Assembly (NCBI GenBank): GCA_002389785.1
Contig: DGQS01000136.1
Span: 1-10,819, forward strand
Reading direction: 5' to 3'
Length of the DNA: 10,819 nt
DNA from: Bacteroidetes bacterium UBA4408
GTDB taxonomy: Bacteria > Bacteroidota > Bacteroidia > UBA4408
In this document: positions 1 through 7,241 of the stretch, in pieces
Position numbering within the stretch: position 1 is the stretch's first letter
How the letters are laid out: each line of letters opens with the position of its first letter
The notes under the pieces: generated by a model
Database searches by the model: none
What the model saw: only the letters and a program-made list of their open reading frames with translations
What the model was told of the DNA's origin: nothing
Position numbers and translations under genes: made by a program

Positions 1-1683
1 AATTTCCCGGTGAACCAATACATCTGTTTCATGGATAAGTTTACTTGGTTCATGGATCAAAAAGCGATTGAATTATCGGCCAGCACCAAAGCCAAAACTT
101 CAACCAATAACAATACTGCCGAAGAAGGCGAAGACGGTGCTTTAAATTTGGAAGGATCGGAGTTTATTTCTGTGCATCCCGATCAGGATTCTTTGCGTTT
201 CTTTTCACCAAGAGCGAGGTATGATTTGAAGAGTTATGTAATTAGCTGTAAAGATGTAAAGTACCTGAATGTGGCCGATGCACGTATTTTCCCAGATAGT
301 GGAAAGGTGGTAATTCAGCGTAAAGCCAAAATGGAAACGTTGACGAATGCACGTATTTTAGCAAATCTTGTTACCAAGTATCACAACATTTACAACGTGT
401 CGGTGAATATTTTTGCACGTAAAAAATACGCAGGTTCCGGCGATTACGATTATGTGAATGAAGTGAAAGAAAAGCAAAAAATTCATTTCACCAATATCTC
501 AACCGATACTACTTTTCAAACTTATGCAACCGGTGATATCAGTGAGGAGTCGAAGTTTAGTTTGAGTCCTTATTTCGATTACCGAGGTAAAGCGAAGTTG
601 TTTGCGAACCAGCAGTACCTCACGTTTGACGGTTCTTTCCTCATTAAACATGAGTGCAAGGGCATTAGTAAAAGCTGGTTGAGTTTTAGTGGAGAAATAA
701 ATCCGGAAGAAATTTACATTCCTATTTCAAAAGAAATGAAGGATAACAGCAACGATAAACTCATTGCCGGTATTACTTACACAGCCGATTCGGCCCATTG
801 TTATCCGGCTTTTTTAAGCAAGCGAGTCACATTTAGTGATCAGGTAATTGCCGGTGCCGATGGATTTTTATTTTACGATAAAGTGACGCGTGAATACAAA
901 ATTTCGAACAAGGATAAAATCAAAGAAATTAATTTTCCGGGCAATTATGTGAGCTTAAATACTTCCACCTGTAAATTATATGCCGAAGGAAAGCTAGAAA
1001 TGACGAATGGTTTAGGCCAAGTTAAATTTAACGTATATGGAAATGGAATAGACGATGTGCAAAATGATTCGGTGAATTTTGATGTGGTAATTACACTCGA
1101 TTTTTTCTTTGCAGAGGATGCTTTAAAAAATATGGGCAATCGCTTTGAAACTTCCAGTGCGCCTTTTGCCACTTTGAGCCGACCAACTTATGAGAAGGCA
1201 TTGCGCGAAATGATTGGAAAAACGGAAGCTGATAAATTAATTTCACAAGTAAACCTCTATGGTACTTTTAAAAAGTTTCCGGATGCATTGGAACATTCCA
1301 TTATTTTAACGGATGTAAAAATGAAGTGGAATTCCATCAGCAAATCTTTTGTGTCGGAAGGACCAATTGGCGTTGGAAGTGTATTTAAAAATCAAATTAA
1401 TAAATTTATGGGCGGTAAAATTGAACTGGCTAAGAAGAGAGCGGGTGATGTGCTAACGGTTTACCTCGAAATTGATGGAGCCAATTGGTACTTCTTTAAT
1501 TATCAAACCAGCTTGATGCAAGCCGTTTCAACGGATGAAAAGTTTAATACCATTATCAAAGACATGAAATCCGACAAGCGAAAAATGGATGTAGAAAAAG
1601 GACAAACACAATATTCGTATAACCTTTCAACGGCGGCAAAAAAGACTGCCTTTTTGAAAAAATTAGAGATGGAACAAAAGTAA
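1..1683 (+). CDS. Large conserved protein of unknown function, 5' end outside the window
   Basis: The reading frame is open from the first base to a TAA at 1681-1683, so this is the C-terminal ~560 residues of a longer protein. The GTG at 10 is only an in-frame valine codon and there is no reason to take it as the start. I recognise no named domain. The visible part begins with a short acidic, Asn/Thr-rich low-complexity segment (bases ~85-150). It then looks rich in alternating hydrophobic/polar beta-type segments, for example the stretch encoded at 271-330 (VADARIFPDSGKVVIQ) and the part around 571-640 (YFDYRGKAKLFANQQYLTFD). No membrane helix or sorting tail is seen at the C-terminus, which is Lys-rich. 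From memory, similar long proteins occur in Bacteroidota with no assigned role. The beta-strand pattern is loosely reminiscent of OstA/LptA-like repeats, but that is speculation. It ends three bases before plsY, so both are probably co-transcribed. Confidence 0.85.
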   Translation, partial: NFPVNQYICFMDKFTWFMDQKAIELSASTKAKTSTNNNTAEEGEDGALNLEGSEFISVHPDQDSLRFFSPRARYDLKSYVISCKDVKYLNVADARIFPDSGKVVIQRKAKMETLTNARILANLVTKYHNIYNVSVNIFARKKYAGSGDYDYVNEVKEKQKIHFTNISTDTTFQTYATGDISEESKFSLSPYFDYRGKAKLFANQQYLTFDGSFLIKHECKGISKSWLSFSGEINPEEIYIPISKEMKDNSNDKLIAGITYTADSAHCYPAFLSKRVTFSDQVIAGADGFLFYDKVTREYKISNKDKIKEINFPGNYVSLNTSTCKLYAEGKLEMTNGLGQVKFNVYGNGIDDVQNDSVNFDVVITLDFFFAEDALKNMGNRFETSSAPFATLSRPTYEKALREMIGKTEADKLISQVNLYGTFKKFPDALEHSIILTDVKMKWNSISKSFVSEGPIGVGSVFKNQINKFMGGKIELAKKRAGDVLTVYLEIDGANWYFFNYQTSLMQAVSTDEKFNTIIKDMKSDKRKMDVEKGQTQYSYNLSTAAKKTAFLKKLEMEQK

Positions 1684-1686
1684 GGT

Positions 1687-2340
1687 ATGATAACACCCGA
1701 AAACATTTTGTATGTGCTTATTGCCTACTTGATGGGATCCATACCAACTTCGGTTTGGATTGGGCAATATTTTTACAACATTGATGTACGCGAATTTGGA
1801 AGCGGAAATTCAGGAGCAACCAACACTTTTCGAGTATTGGGTTATAAAGCCGGAATTCCGGTGCTGATTATTGATGTATTAAAGGGTTGGACTTCTGTGA
1901 AACTGGCAGATTTTATCAGCGGTTTTCCTGCGGGCTCGGAGCAACTGGTTAATCTCGAATTGGTGTTTGCGGTTGCAGCTTTAATGGGGCATGTGTTTCC
2001 GGTGTATGTTGGATTTAGAGGAGGGAAGGGTGTAGCTACCTTGTTAGGAATAGTGCTGGCATTGAATACTACCGCAGCATTAATTTCATTGGGAGTTTTT
2101 ATAGTGGTATTTGTAGCCACCAAGTATGTTTCGCTGAGTTCAATCATTGTATCTTTTGCGTTCCCCAATGTGGTTATTTTTGCCATGGATTCGCGCGTTC
2201 CAAGCATGGTAATATTTAGCATGTTTATTACCGTAATTGTTTTGGTAAGGCATCAAAAAAACATTGAACGCTTGCTGAGTAAAAGAGAGTCGAAAATAAC
2301 CTTTCGTAAAAAAACGCAAAGCGTTGAGCAATCCGAATAA
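1687..2340 (+). CDS. plsY: Acyl-phosphate:glycerol-3-phosphate acyltransferase PlsY
   Basis: PlsY is an inner-membrane enzyme. It transfers the acyl group of acyl phosphate (made by PlsX) to glycerol-3-phosphate, giving lysophosphatidic acid, the first step of phospholipid synthesis. All three family motifs are present: GSIPTS at residues 17-22, GSGNSGATN at 38-46 with the following Arg at 49, and GHVFP...FRGGKGVAT at 101-118. Several hydrophobic membrane segments alternate with these motifs (about 5-20, 55-65, 92-108, 118-148, 150-187). At 217 residues it is close to the usual length, with a basic, charged C-terminal tail after ~187. The ATG lies three bases after the stop of the upstream gene, which supports this start and suggests shared transcription. 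Identity is secure from the motifs. Confidence 0.96.
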   Translation: MITPENILYVLIAYLMGSIPTSVWIGQYFYNIDVREFGSGNSGATNTFRVLGYKAGIPVLIIDVLKGWTSVKLADFISGFPAGSEQLVNLELVFAVAALMGHVFPVYVGFRGGKGVATLLGIVLALNTTAALISLGVFIVVFVATKYVSLSSIIVSFAFPNVVIFAMDSRVPSMVIFSMFITVIVLVRHQKNIERLLSKRESKITFRKKTQSVEQSE

Positions 2341-2354
2341 AATAGTATGTTAAT

Positions 2355-2373
2355 CAATGCAGCACTAGCATTG
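2355..2373. terminator. Short hairpin in the convergent gap after plsY (weak terminator candidate)
   Basis: CAATGC at 2355-2360 and GCATTG at 2368-2373 form a perfect 6-bp stem with a 7-base loop, 14 bases after the plsY stop. No T-run follows, so it is not a classical intrinsic terminator. It may be an RNA 3'-end structure or chance. Confidence 0.25.
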
Positions 2374-2453
2374 CTTGTTGAACGTTAATTCAAATTAAGT
2401 ATTCCCAACTTAATGCTATTGTACTAATTTCTTAACTAATAGCGTCGTAAAAT

Positions 2454-2469
2454 TCTTAAAAAGTTAAGA
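2454..2469 (-). terminator. AT-rich hairpin downstream of the T9SS-tail gene (weak terminator candidate)
   Basis: On the plus strand TCTTAA (2454-2459) and TTAAGA (2464-2469) form a 6-bp stem with a 4-base loop. Read on the minus strand, this hairpin starts about 22 bases after the stop codon of the 2491-4698 gene and is followed by ATTTT. The right arm could instead pair with 2430-2437 (8 bp, 24-base loop). The stem is AT-only apart from one G:C pair, so stability is low. Confidence 0.3.
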
Positions 2470-2490
2470 GCCGTAATTATTGAGCCTCCT

Positions 2491-4698
2491 TTAATGCAAA
2501 ACAATCAGCTTCTTTAGTTGGCTGTAATTTTTAGTTTTCCATTGTAAGAAATAGATGCCACTTTTGAAGTTTGAAAGATCTATTCGATTCACTCCAATCA
2601 CTAAATTTTCAGTCCTTATTTGTTCACCAATTTTACTGTAAATTTTTACTACAGCATCCTGTGATGATAAGAGTTCTAAATAACTATCGGCCGGATTAGG
2701 TGTAAGAAATAAACCATTCGTTTCATAGCCCCAAGTAGATATAGTATCGGAACTTGCAGATAAAAAATTACCACCACAATGCGAACGACTTTGCATATAG
2801 AAATAAATAGGATTGGAATTGGCGGTTGTATTCTGAAAAACAATGGAATCGTTGTGTAAATTAGTAATACTATCATACACTACAAATGGTCCTGAAGCTA
2901 ATGTAGAAGCATAAATTAAATAGCTGTCGATAAAATTTAAAGCTGTTAAAGGTAAACTCCATTTTAAGGTAACATCGCCATTTGGTCCAACTTGTATAGC
3001 TGTAGGATTAGGAGGATCAATGAGATATACAAGTTGAAGGGTATCTGAATTTTTAGAGTATAGCTTGCTTGTACATCCTGAACGCGTAAGTACAAATAAA
3101 TAATTTACCATACTGTTAAATTTATTGCCGGATAGAAGAATTGAATCACTTAAATAATTCAAAGAACTGTCAAGCAAAGTAAAGTTCCCGGTGGGGGTAT
3201 CGCTTCCATATACAAAATAGCCATTAAATACCCCTGTTAAATCTTGTGGTTTAATAAATTTCAATACCACATCGCAATTGGGTAAAATGTTGGCAGTAAT
3301 ATTTTGCGGAGCACTGAGTTTTTCTTTTTCAACTACATTAATTTTAACCATTTTAGATTGCCTAGCAGGTGCAGGACAATAATCATCTTGAGCCGAAAAA
3401 TTAAAATAATAAGTTTTAGAGTTTAAATAATTTTCTGAAGCGTCCTTTAAGTTTTCACAGGAAGTTTGCCAATCAATATGAAGCGCAGCAGTTGTTTGCG
3501 AGTAGATGCCGGGCAGGGTGGAAATACCTGCACATGGAGGTTTATTACAATTCGTTGAATTTGACGAAAATGTAGTAGTGTCAAATTGATCGCTACCGGC
3601 AAAAATGGCCAACATTTGAGGGTTTGATGTAACCGGCATTAAATCATTATCGGTTGCTAGAATAGAAAAATGTACGGCATCCCCGGCTGTTATGGTAGTA
3701 TCAAATGAACTGGCATTGTTGAAAGGTGCAGTAAAAACAGGTGCATTATTATTGATTCCGCAAGGCTGAATAATATGTACGTACTCGCGAAAAATTTCGG
3801 AATTTAATTTTCCATTTCGATAGCTACTTACTTTTACAACTGCAACAAAATTTCCTTGTGTATACGAAGTGTAATTAATTTCTCCGGTATATGGATCTAT
3901 CATTGCTGCTATGTTTTGAGGATGAAGCGCAGCTGATGGAAATGGACTTGAAAACGAATAATTCGTATCAAAATTAACTGAACTAGGATTTGTTTGGTTG
4001 AATGTACCTAAAAAGTATTCATTCAAAGGTTTGTCCCAACTATAAGCCAATGAATCTAATTCTTTATCGAATGCTCCTTCGTAAAAAGAAACCGGATACC
4101 CTGTGCATAAATTTACAACCGGTTTCTCAGTAAATTGAGGTGAATTATCAAAACAGGGGTTAGCATTTAATGAAATTCCATTCGAACTATTTGAATACAT
4201 TTTTGATCGTATGCATATTCCAGCTGTAGAAGGATTTGAAATATTTGTTAAATTGACACTTCTACAACAAAGTGACCAAGAAAAAACCCAACCATTCGGC
4301 CCTGGCACGCCAGTTAATGTAATCGGATTTGATTTAAAAATTAATTCTTCAACGGCTCCATTGTTATTTGTACCGTTTACAATTCCATAAGTTCCATTTG
4401 ATAATCGCGGTCCACAGCTCTTTTGCATAAGCGGGTTATTGCAAACAGGGGATAAGTCTCTAGAAGGAAACTGATAAAAAACAGGAATAGAAGTTATAGT
4501 AGTGTGATTACTTACGACTAAGGTTTGATTACCATTACCTAATGTTGAACCATTGCAATCGCGATATAATTTTAATGTGAAAATATATTTGCCAGTACCT
4601 AAACATTCCCAGGTTATTTCTCCACCTAATTGATGTGATGCGTTTGCAGTAAAAAATGTGAAGCTTGAAAGTAACAGTAGGATTAATAATTTTTTCAT
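2491..4698 (-). CDS. Secreted multidomain protein with type IX secretion C-terminal sorting tail
   Basis: The protein is 735 residues from ATG at 4698-4696. The frame could start two codons earlier at a TTG (4704), but the ATG gives a better signal peptide: MKKLLILLLL, then a hydrophobic core ending near TANA-S, with cleavage likely around residue 20. The mature N-terminus begins SHQLGGEITWEC...KLYRDC, a Cys-containing domain that I recall from many Bacteroidota surface or secreted proteins. Near the middle comes a cadherin-like stretch (APVFTAP...GDAVHFSILATDND), then two fibronectin-III-like modules (starting SAPQNITANI and NPTAIQVGPNGDVTLKW). The last ~70 residues (LTPNPADSYLEL...NRIDLSNFKSGIYFLQW...KKLIVLH) match the pattern of type A T9SS sorting domains, which carry the protein across the outer membrane for release or surface anchoring. 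No catalytic domain is seen; an adhesion or structural role is an inference. It lies 93 bases downstream of dapD, with a possible promoter between them. Confidence 0.9.
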   Translation of the reverse strand: MKKLLILLLLSSFTFFTANASHQLGGEITWECLGTGKYIFTLKLYRDCNGSTLGNGNQTLVVSNHTTITSIPVFYQFPSRDLSPVCNNPLMQKSCGPRLSNGTYGIVNGTNNNGAVEELIFKSNPITLTGVPGPNGWVFSWSLCCRSVNLTNISNPSTAGICIRSKMYSNSSNGISLNANPCFDNSPQFTEKPVVNLCTGYPVSFYEGAFDKELDSLAYSWDKPLNEYFLGTFNQTNPSSVNFDTNYSFSSPFPSAALHPQNIAAMIDPYTGEINYTSYTQGNFVAVVKVSSYRNGKLNSEIFREYVHIIQPCGINNNAPVFTAPFNNASSFDTTITAGDAVHFSILATDNDLMPVTSNPQMLAIFAGSDQFDTTTFSSNSTNCNKPPCAGISTLPGIYSQTTAALHIDWQTSCENLKDASENYLNSKTYYFNFSAQDDYCPAPARQSKMVKINVVEKEKLSAPQNITANILPNCDVVLKFIKPQDLTGVFNGYFVYGSDTPTGNFTLLDSSLNYLSDSILLSGNKFNSMVNYLFVLTRSGCTSKLYSKNSDTLQLVYLIDPPNPTAIQVGPNGDVTLKWSLPLTALNFIDSYLIYASTLASGPFVVYDSITNLHNDSIVFQNTTANSNPIYFYMQSRSHCGGNFLSASSDTISTWGYETNGLFLTPNPADSYLELLSSQDAVVKIYSKIGEQIRTENLVIGVNRIDLSNFKSGIYFLQWKTKNYSQLKKLIVLH

Positions 4699-4716
4699 CT
4701 TCAATAGTTTATGTAT

Positions 4717-4747
4717 CGAAGGTATTGAAAGTTAATTCAAAAAGCAA
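4717..4747 (-). promoter_or_regulatory. Candidate Bacteroidota-type promoter for the T9SS-tail gene
   Basis: On the minus strand, TTG (plus-strand CAA 4745-4747) is followed after 20 bases by TACCTTCG (plus-strand 4717-4724). That is a one-mismatch fit to the -7 consensus TAnnTTTG at the usual -33/-7 spacing. It lies about 20 bases before the ATG. This would give the gene its own promoter, independent of dapD. Confidence 0.4.
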
Positions 4748-4791
4748 CTTACAATTAACAGAATTAAACTAATGAATAAAAAATGCAAGCC

Positions 4792-5598
4792 TTAACCTGC
4801 TACATTATATTCCCTCAATGCAGCATTCAAAGAGGTTTTTAAATCGGTACTTTCTTTTCGTTTTCCAATGATTAGTGCACAAGGAACCTGATAAGTTCCG
4901 GCAGCAAATTCTTTGGAGTAAGAACCCGGTATCACCACCGAACGTGCCGGTACTCGGCCTTTGTGTTCAACAGGAGAACTGCCGGTAACATCAATAATTT
5001 TTGTACTCATGGTGAGCACTACATTGGCTCCTAAAACCGCCTCTTTTTCAACGTGCACGCCTTCAACAACTATACAACGGGAACCAATAAAACAACCATC
5101 TTCAATTATTACAGGAGCTGCTTGTACCGGTTCAAGCACCCCGCCAATACCTACGCCACCACTCAAATGTACATCCTTTCCTATTTGAGCACAGGAACCA
5201 ACAGTTGCCCAGGTATCAACCATGGTGCCGCTATCAACGTAAGCGCCAATATTAACGTAGCTTGGCATCATAATTACCCCACTTGCCAAATGTGCTCCGT
5301 ATCGTGCAACCGCAGGAGGAACCACTCGAACACCGGCTTGTTGGTAATTGGTTTTTAGTTTCATTTTATCGTGAAATTCAAAAATGCCCAATTCAATTGT
5401 CTCCATTTTTTGAATTGGAAAATAAAGTATGACTGCTTTTTTAATCCATTCATTTACTATCCAACCATCACTGTTTGGCTCTGCAACTCGCATTTTTCCT
5501 TTATCGAGCAAATCAATCACTTCGCGAATGCATTGTTGGGTTTCTTTTTCTTTCAGTAACTCGCGGTTATTCCAGGCGGCTTCAATTAATTTTTGCAT
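4792..5598 (-). CDS. dapD: Tetrahydrodipicolinate N-succinyltransferase DapD
   Basis: This cytoplasmic enzyme succinylates 2,3,4,5-tetrahydropyridine-2,6-dicarboxylate using succinyl-CoA, in the succinylase branch to meso-diaminopimelate and lysine. An N-terminal helical domain (residues ~1-85) precedes a left-handed beta-helix of hexapeptide repeats (~95-200). Highly conserved family stretches are visible: RVVPPAVARYGA (91-102), MPSYVNIGAYVDSGTMVDTW (111-130), ATVGSCAQIG (131-140) and HLSGGVGIGGVLEPVQA (144-160). At 268 residues it is about the same length as the E. coli enzyme (~274). The ATG start is set by the conserved N-terminus and a -7 element 19 bases upstream. It is transcribed away from the toxin-antitoxin remnant. 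Having dapD rather than a diaminopimelate aminotransferase route is only suggestive of pathway type, since other dap genes are not in view. Confidence 0.97.
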   Translation of the reverse strand: MQKLIEAAWNNRELLKEKETQQCIREVIDLLDKGKMRVAEPNSDGWIVNEWIKKAVILYFPIQKMETIELGIFEFHDKMKLKTNYQQAGVRVVPPAVARYGAHLASGVIMMPSYVNIGAYVDSGTMVDTWATVGSCAQIGKDVHLSGGVGIGGVLEPVQAAPVIIEDGCFIGSRCIVVEGVHVEKEAVLGANVVLTMSTKIIDVTGSSPVEHKGRVPARSVVIPGSYSKEFAAGTYQVPCALIIGKRKESTDLKTSLNAALREYNVAG

Positions 5599-5617
5599 GT
5601 GTACTTAGTTTGAAGCA

Positions 5618-5625
5618 CAAAGTTA
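5618..5625 (-). promoter_or_regulatory. Candidate -7 element of the dapD promoter
   Basis: Plus-strand CAAAGTTA reads TAACTTTG on the minus strand, an exact match to the Bacteroidota -7 consensus TAnnTTTG. It sits 19 bases before the dapD ATG. No clear TTG is seen at the -33 position, so support rests on the -7 element and its placement. Confidence 0.5.
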
Positions 5626-5748
5626 ATTTTTATGCTTAACCGGTAGTGCACTGCTATAGAATTTTATTACCAATTAATTGGAAGTATTGAGTTTGCTAGT
5701 ATACTAACTTGAGATGTCATTTATTGTTTGCGATAGTATTCTACAAGA

Positions 5749-5788
5749 GTGTTCTTCGTGTTTTTCTTTTTGTACTTCATGGTTAAGA
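5749..5788. repeat. Possible degenerate copy of a dispersed intergenic repeat
   Basis: The segment alternates GTGTTCTTCGTG, T-rich tracts and TACTTCATGGTTAA. From memory it resembles dispersed intergenic sequences in Bacteroidota and other bacteria, of the type 'TTCTTTGTG...AACTTTGTGGTTAA'. Only one copy is present in this window, so the assignment rests on recall, not on repetition seen here. Confidence 0.3.
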
Positions 5789-5902
5789 ATGGTGAATCAC
5801 ATTAGATATAAGATTTACACAATTATTGAACGATGGGCATAGAGTTAAAATGTAGTAATTCGTAAAATGATTTGAATTTTTTCGTTAATTTGAAATATCA
5901 AA

Positions 5903-6118
5903 ATGTATCCCATGCTGGTTGAACGAAATGCCAATAACCAAATAACAATAACAGTCTCTTCCTCAGTTGACAGCTTTGGACTTCAAAGAGTTATTGATTA
6001 CGTAAAATACCTTGAAGCAACTTCCAAAAGCAAAGCAAAACAATCAGACATTGACAAATTATCAGATGAAGTAAATGCAACCTGGTGGACTAAAAACCGC
6101 AAAAGATTCATCAAGTGA
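5903..6118 (+). CDS. Small VapB-like antitoxin of a PIN-domain toxin-antitoxin pair
   Basis: This is a 71-residue protein: a short beta-type N-terminus (ITITVSSS, residues ~14-21), a helix-forming middle (LQRVIDYVKYLEATSKSKAKQ) and a basic C-terminus ending WWTKNRKRFIK. The function is inferred mainly from context. Its TGA stop overlaps the GTG start of a PIN-domain gene by four bases (GTGA), the typical antitoxin-then-toxin order and coupling. By analogy with VapB proteins, the N-terminal part would bind operator DNA and the C-terminal part would cover the toxin active site. I cannot assign the N-terminus to a named DNA-binding fold. ATG codons at 5903 and 5912 are both possible starts. The frame is intact, unlike its partner, so it may be a leftover antitoxin still able to neutralise related toxins. 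Confidence 0.7.
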   Translation: MYPMLVERNANNQITITVSSSVDSFGLQRVIDYVKYLEATSKSKAKQSDIDKLSDEVNATWWTKNRKRFIK

Positions 6119-6549
6119 GGTTAATCGTTGATGCAAATATTGTGTTCAGTGGTATAATTAACTCTAAAGGAAAAATTGGTGACTTATTAATAAACTCTAA
6201 AAATAAGTTTGACTTTATAGCTCCAGATTTTCTGTGGAATGAAATTTACTAGCATCATTCAAAGTTGTGTATAATTTCAAAAATGAATCTAGAACAAGTA
6301 CGAGAAGCTGAATTTCTTATTTGTAAGAACATTAATTTCATATCAGCCGAGCAAATTAAAAAATCACATTGGTTGGTGGCTGAAAAGTTAGTTTCAGACA
6401 TTGATCCAAACGACACTCATTATGTTGCATATTCAAAACATTTTAGATGTAAAATCTGGAGTTGAGACAAAGAGCTTATTAAAGGACTTTCTAAAAAAGG
6501 ATTTACAAATTTTATTTCGACTGAAGAGCTGTTAATACTTAGCCAGTAA
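6115..6549 (+). pseudogene. PIN-domain (VapC-like) toxin gene interrupted by two in-frame stop codons
   Basis: Starting from the GTG that overlaps the antitoxin stop, one uninterrupted frame of 144 codons plus TAA reads as a full PIN ribonuclease, apart from TAG at codon 46 (6250-6252) and TGA at codon 117 (6463-6465). PIN features remain in order: LIVDAN with the first catalytic Asp at codon 6; a Glu at codon 43 (LWNEI); DIDPNDTHYVAYS with acidic residues at 97 and 100; and IWS-stop-DK with the fourth Asp at 118. PIN toxins cut RNA (tRNA, rRNA or mRNA) with metal held by these acidic residues. Total length is normal for the family and there is no frameshift, so the damage looks like two separate nonsense substitutions. 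The TGA falls where related proteins usually have Gly (WSGDK), a GGA-to-TGA change. The longest intact piece (after TAG, to 6462) lacks the first Asp, so none should be active. Confidence 0.85.
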
Positions 6550-6775
6550 TAGATTGATACTTTTCTACCAAAATAATTTATCAAATATTCAGGAATAATT
6601 CCCCATAAAAGCAGGATTCAGTTAGCCTTGTAATGTATTTATTTGCTGCCACTTGTAAAGAAATGGGCACAGCTAATTTCAAGTTGTGATTAAAGTTTAT
6701 CAGCTGAAAGAAATAACTACTTTATTGTATTTTTAATCAACTATCCAATTTCAATCCAGCTTCCATCAAAAAAAG

Positions 6776-6783
6776 TATCTTTG
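6776..6783 (+). promoter_or_regulatory. Candidate -7 element of the ruvX-def-lipoprotein operon
   Basis: TATCTTTG is an exact match to the Bacteroidota -7 consensus TAnnTTTG, 23 bases before the ruvX ATG. No clear TTG is visible at -33. The 226 bases between the PIN remnant and this element hold no gene that I can support. Confidence 0.5.
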
Positions 6784-6806
6784 TATTTCATAAAAAAGTA
6801 GATTTA

Positions 6807-7241
6807 ATGTCGCGTATTTTGGCAATTGATTATGGAGGAAAAAGGGTTGGCCTTGCCGTAACCGATACTTTGCAAATGATAGCAAATGGATTGGATACAA
6901 TAAGTACTGCGGAAGTATTTACATTTTTGAAAAACTACCTTGCCAAGGAAAATGTAGTGTGCATAGTAGTTGGAGAGCCTAAACGATTGAATAATACAGC
7001 TACACATTCAACCGAAATGACAGAGAAATTTGTACAGGAGTTGAAAAAGAAGTTTCCAACTGTTCCTGTCGAACGCATGGATGAACGTTATACTTCTAAA
7101 ATGGCTTTTCAGGCAATGATTGACGGAGGGCTCAAAAAGAAGGATCGTCAAAATAAAGAAACCGTTGATAAAGTAAGTGCGACCTTAATTTTGCAATCGT
7201 ATTTACAACAAGTAAATTTTACCAAACACAACACGCATTGA
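6807..7241 (+). CDS. ruvX: Putative pre-16S rRNA nuclease / Holliday junction resolvase RuvX (YqgF)
   Basis: This 144-residue protein has the RNase H-like YqgF fold. The family has been linked both to Holliday-junction cleavage and to maturation of the 16S rRNA 5' end. The motifs are clear: ILAIDYGGKRVGLAVTD with catalytic Asp8, IVVGEP (53-58), MDERYTS (91-97) with Glu93, and DKVSATLILQSYL with Asp121. Length is typical (~140). The start is fixed by the conserved first strand immediately after the Met and by the -7 element upstream. The TGA stop directly abuts the ATG of def with no gap, so the two are translated from one message. Confidence 0.95.
   Translation: MSRILAIDYGGKRVGLAVTDTLQMIANGLDTISTAEVFTFLKNYLAKENVVCIVVGEPKRLNNTATHSTEMTEKFVQELKKKFPTVPVERMDERYTSKMAFQAMIDGGLKKKDRQNKETVDKVSATLILQSYLQQVNFTKHNTH

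Larger units (their letters stand above)
5599..5902. other. 304-base intergenic region between dapD and the antitoxin gene
   Basis: This AT-rich stretch holds the dapD -7 element, an 8-base palindrome AGTGCACT (5645-5652), a 12-base perfect palindrome CCAATTAATTGG (5670-5681) and a degenerate T-rich repeat-like segment (5749-5788). Before the antitoxin ATG I see only a 7/8 match to the -7 consensus (TTAATTTG at 5885-5892) without a properly spaced TTG. I see no RNA gene or convincing decayed coding sequence. Confidence 0.5.

Noticed and set aside
10..12. GTG as the start of the first gene.
   Set aside because: The frame is open to the first base of the window and the residues after it do not look like a protein N-terminus.
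4699..4704. A TTG start two codons before the ATG of the T9SS-tail gene.
   Set aside because: The ATG at 4698 gives a typical signal peptide start (MKKLLIL), and the two extra codons add nothing.
4961..5559. Plus-strand open frames inside the dapD region.
   Set aside because: They lie opposite a clearly conserved dapD sequence and show no protein-like composition, so they are antisense shadows.
5670..5681. Perfect 12-base palindrome CCAATTAATTGG as an operator for dapD or the antitoxin.
   Set aside because: It is AT-rich and short, occurs once, and sits ~70 bases upstream of dapD and over 200 from the antitoxin; chance is likely.
6463..6465. TGA at a conserved glycine position could mean a recoded genetic code (TGA = Gly).
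   Set aside because: TGA is used as a normal stop in ruvX, cdaA, folP and the antitoxin here, and the same gene also has a TAG. Nonsense mutation is the simpler reading.
6265..6465. A separate 66-residue gene starting at TTG.
   Set aside because: It is the same frame as the PIN gene and continues its homology, so it is a fragment of the interrupted toxin and not an independent gene.
6592..6602. GGAATAATTCC hairpin as a terminator for the toxin-antitoxin remnant.
   Set aside because: The stem has five base pairs around a one-base centre, which cannot form a real loop, and no T-run follows.
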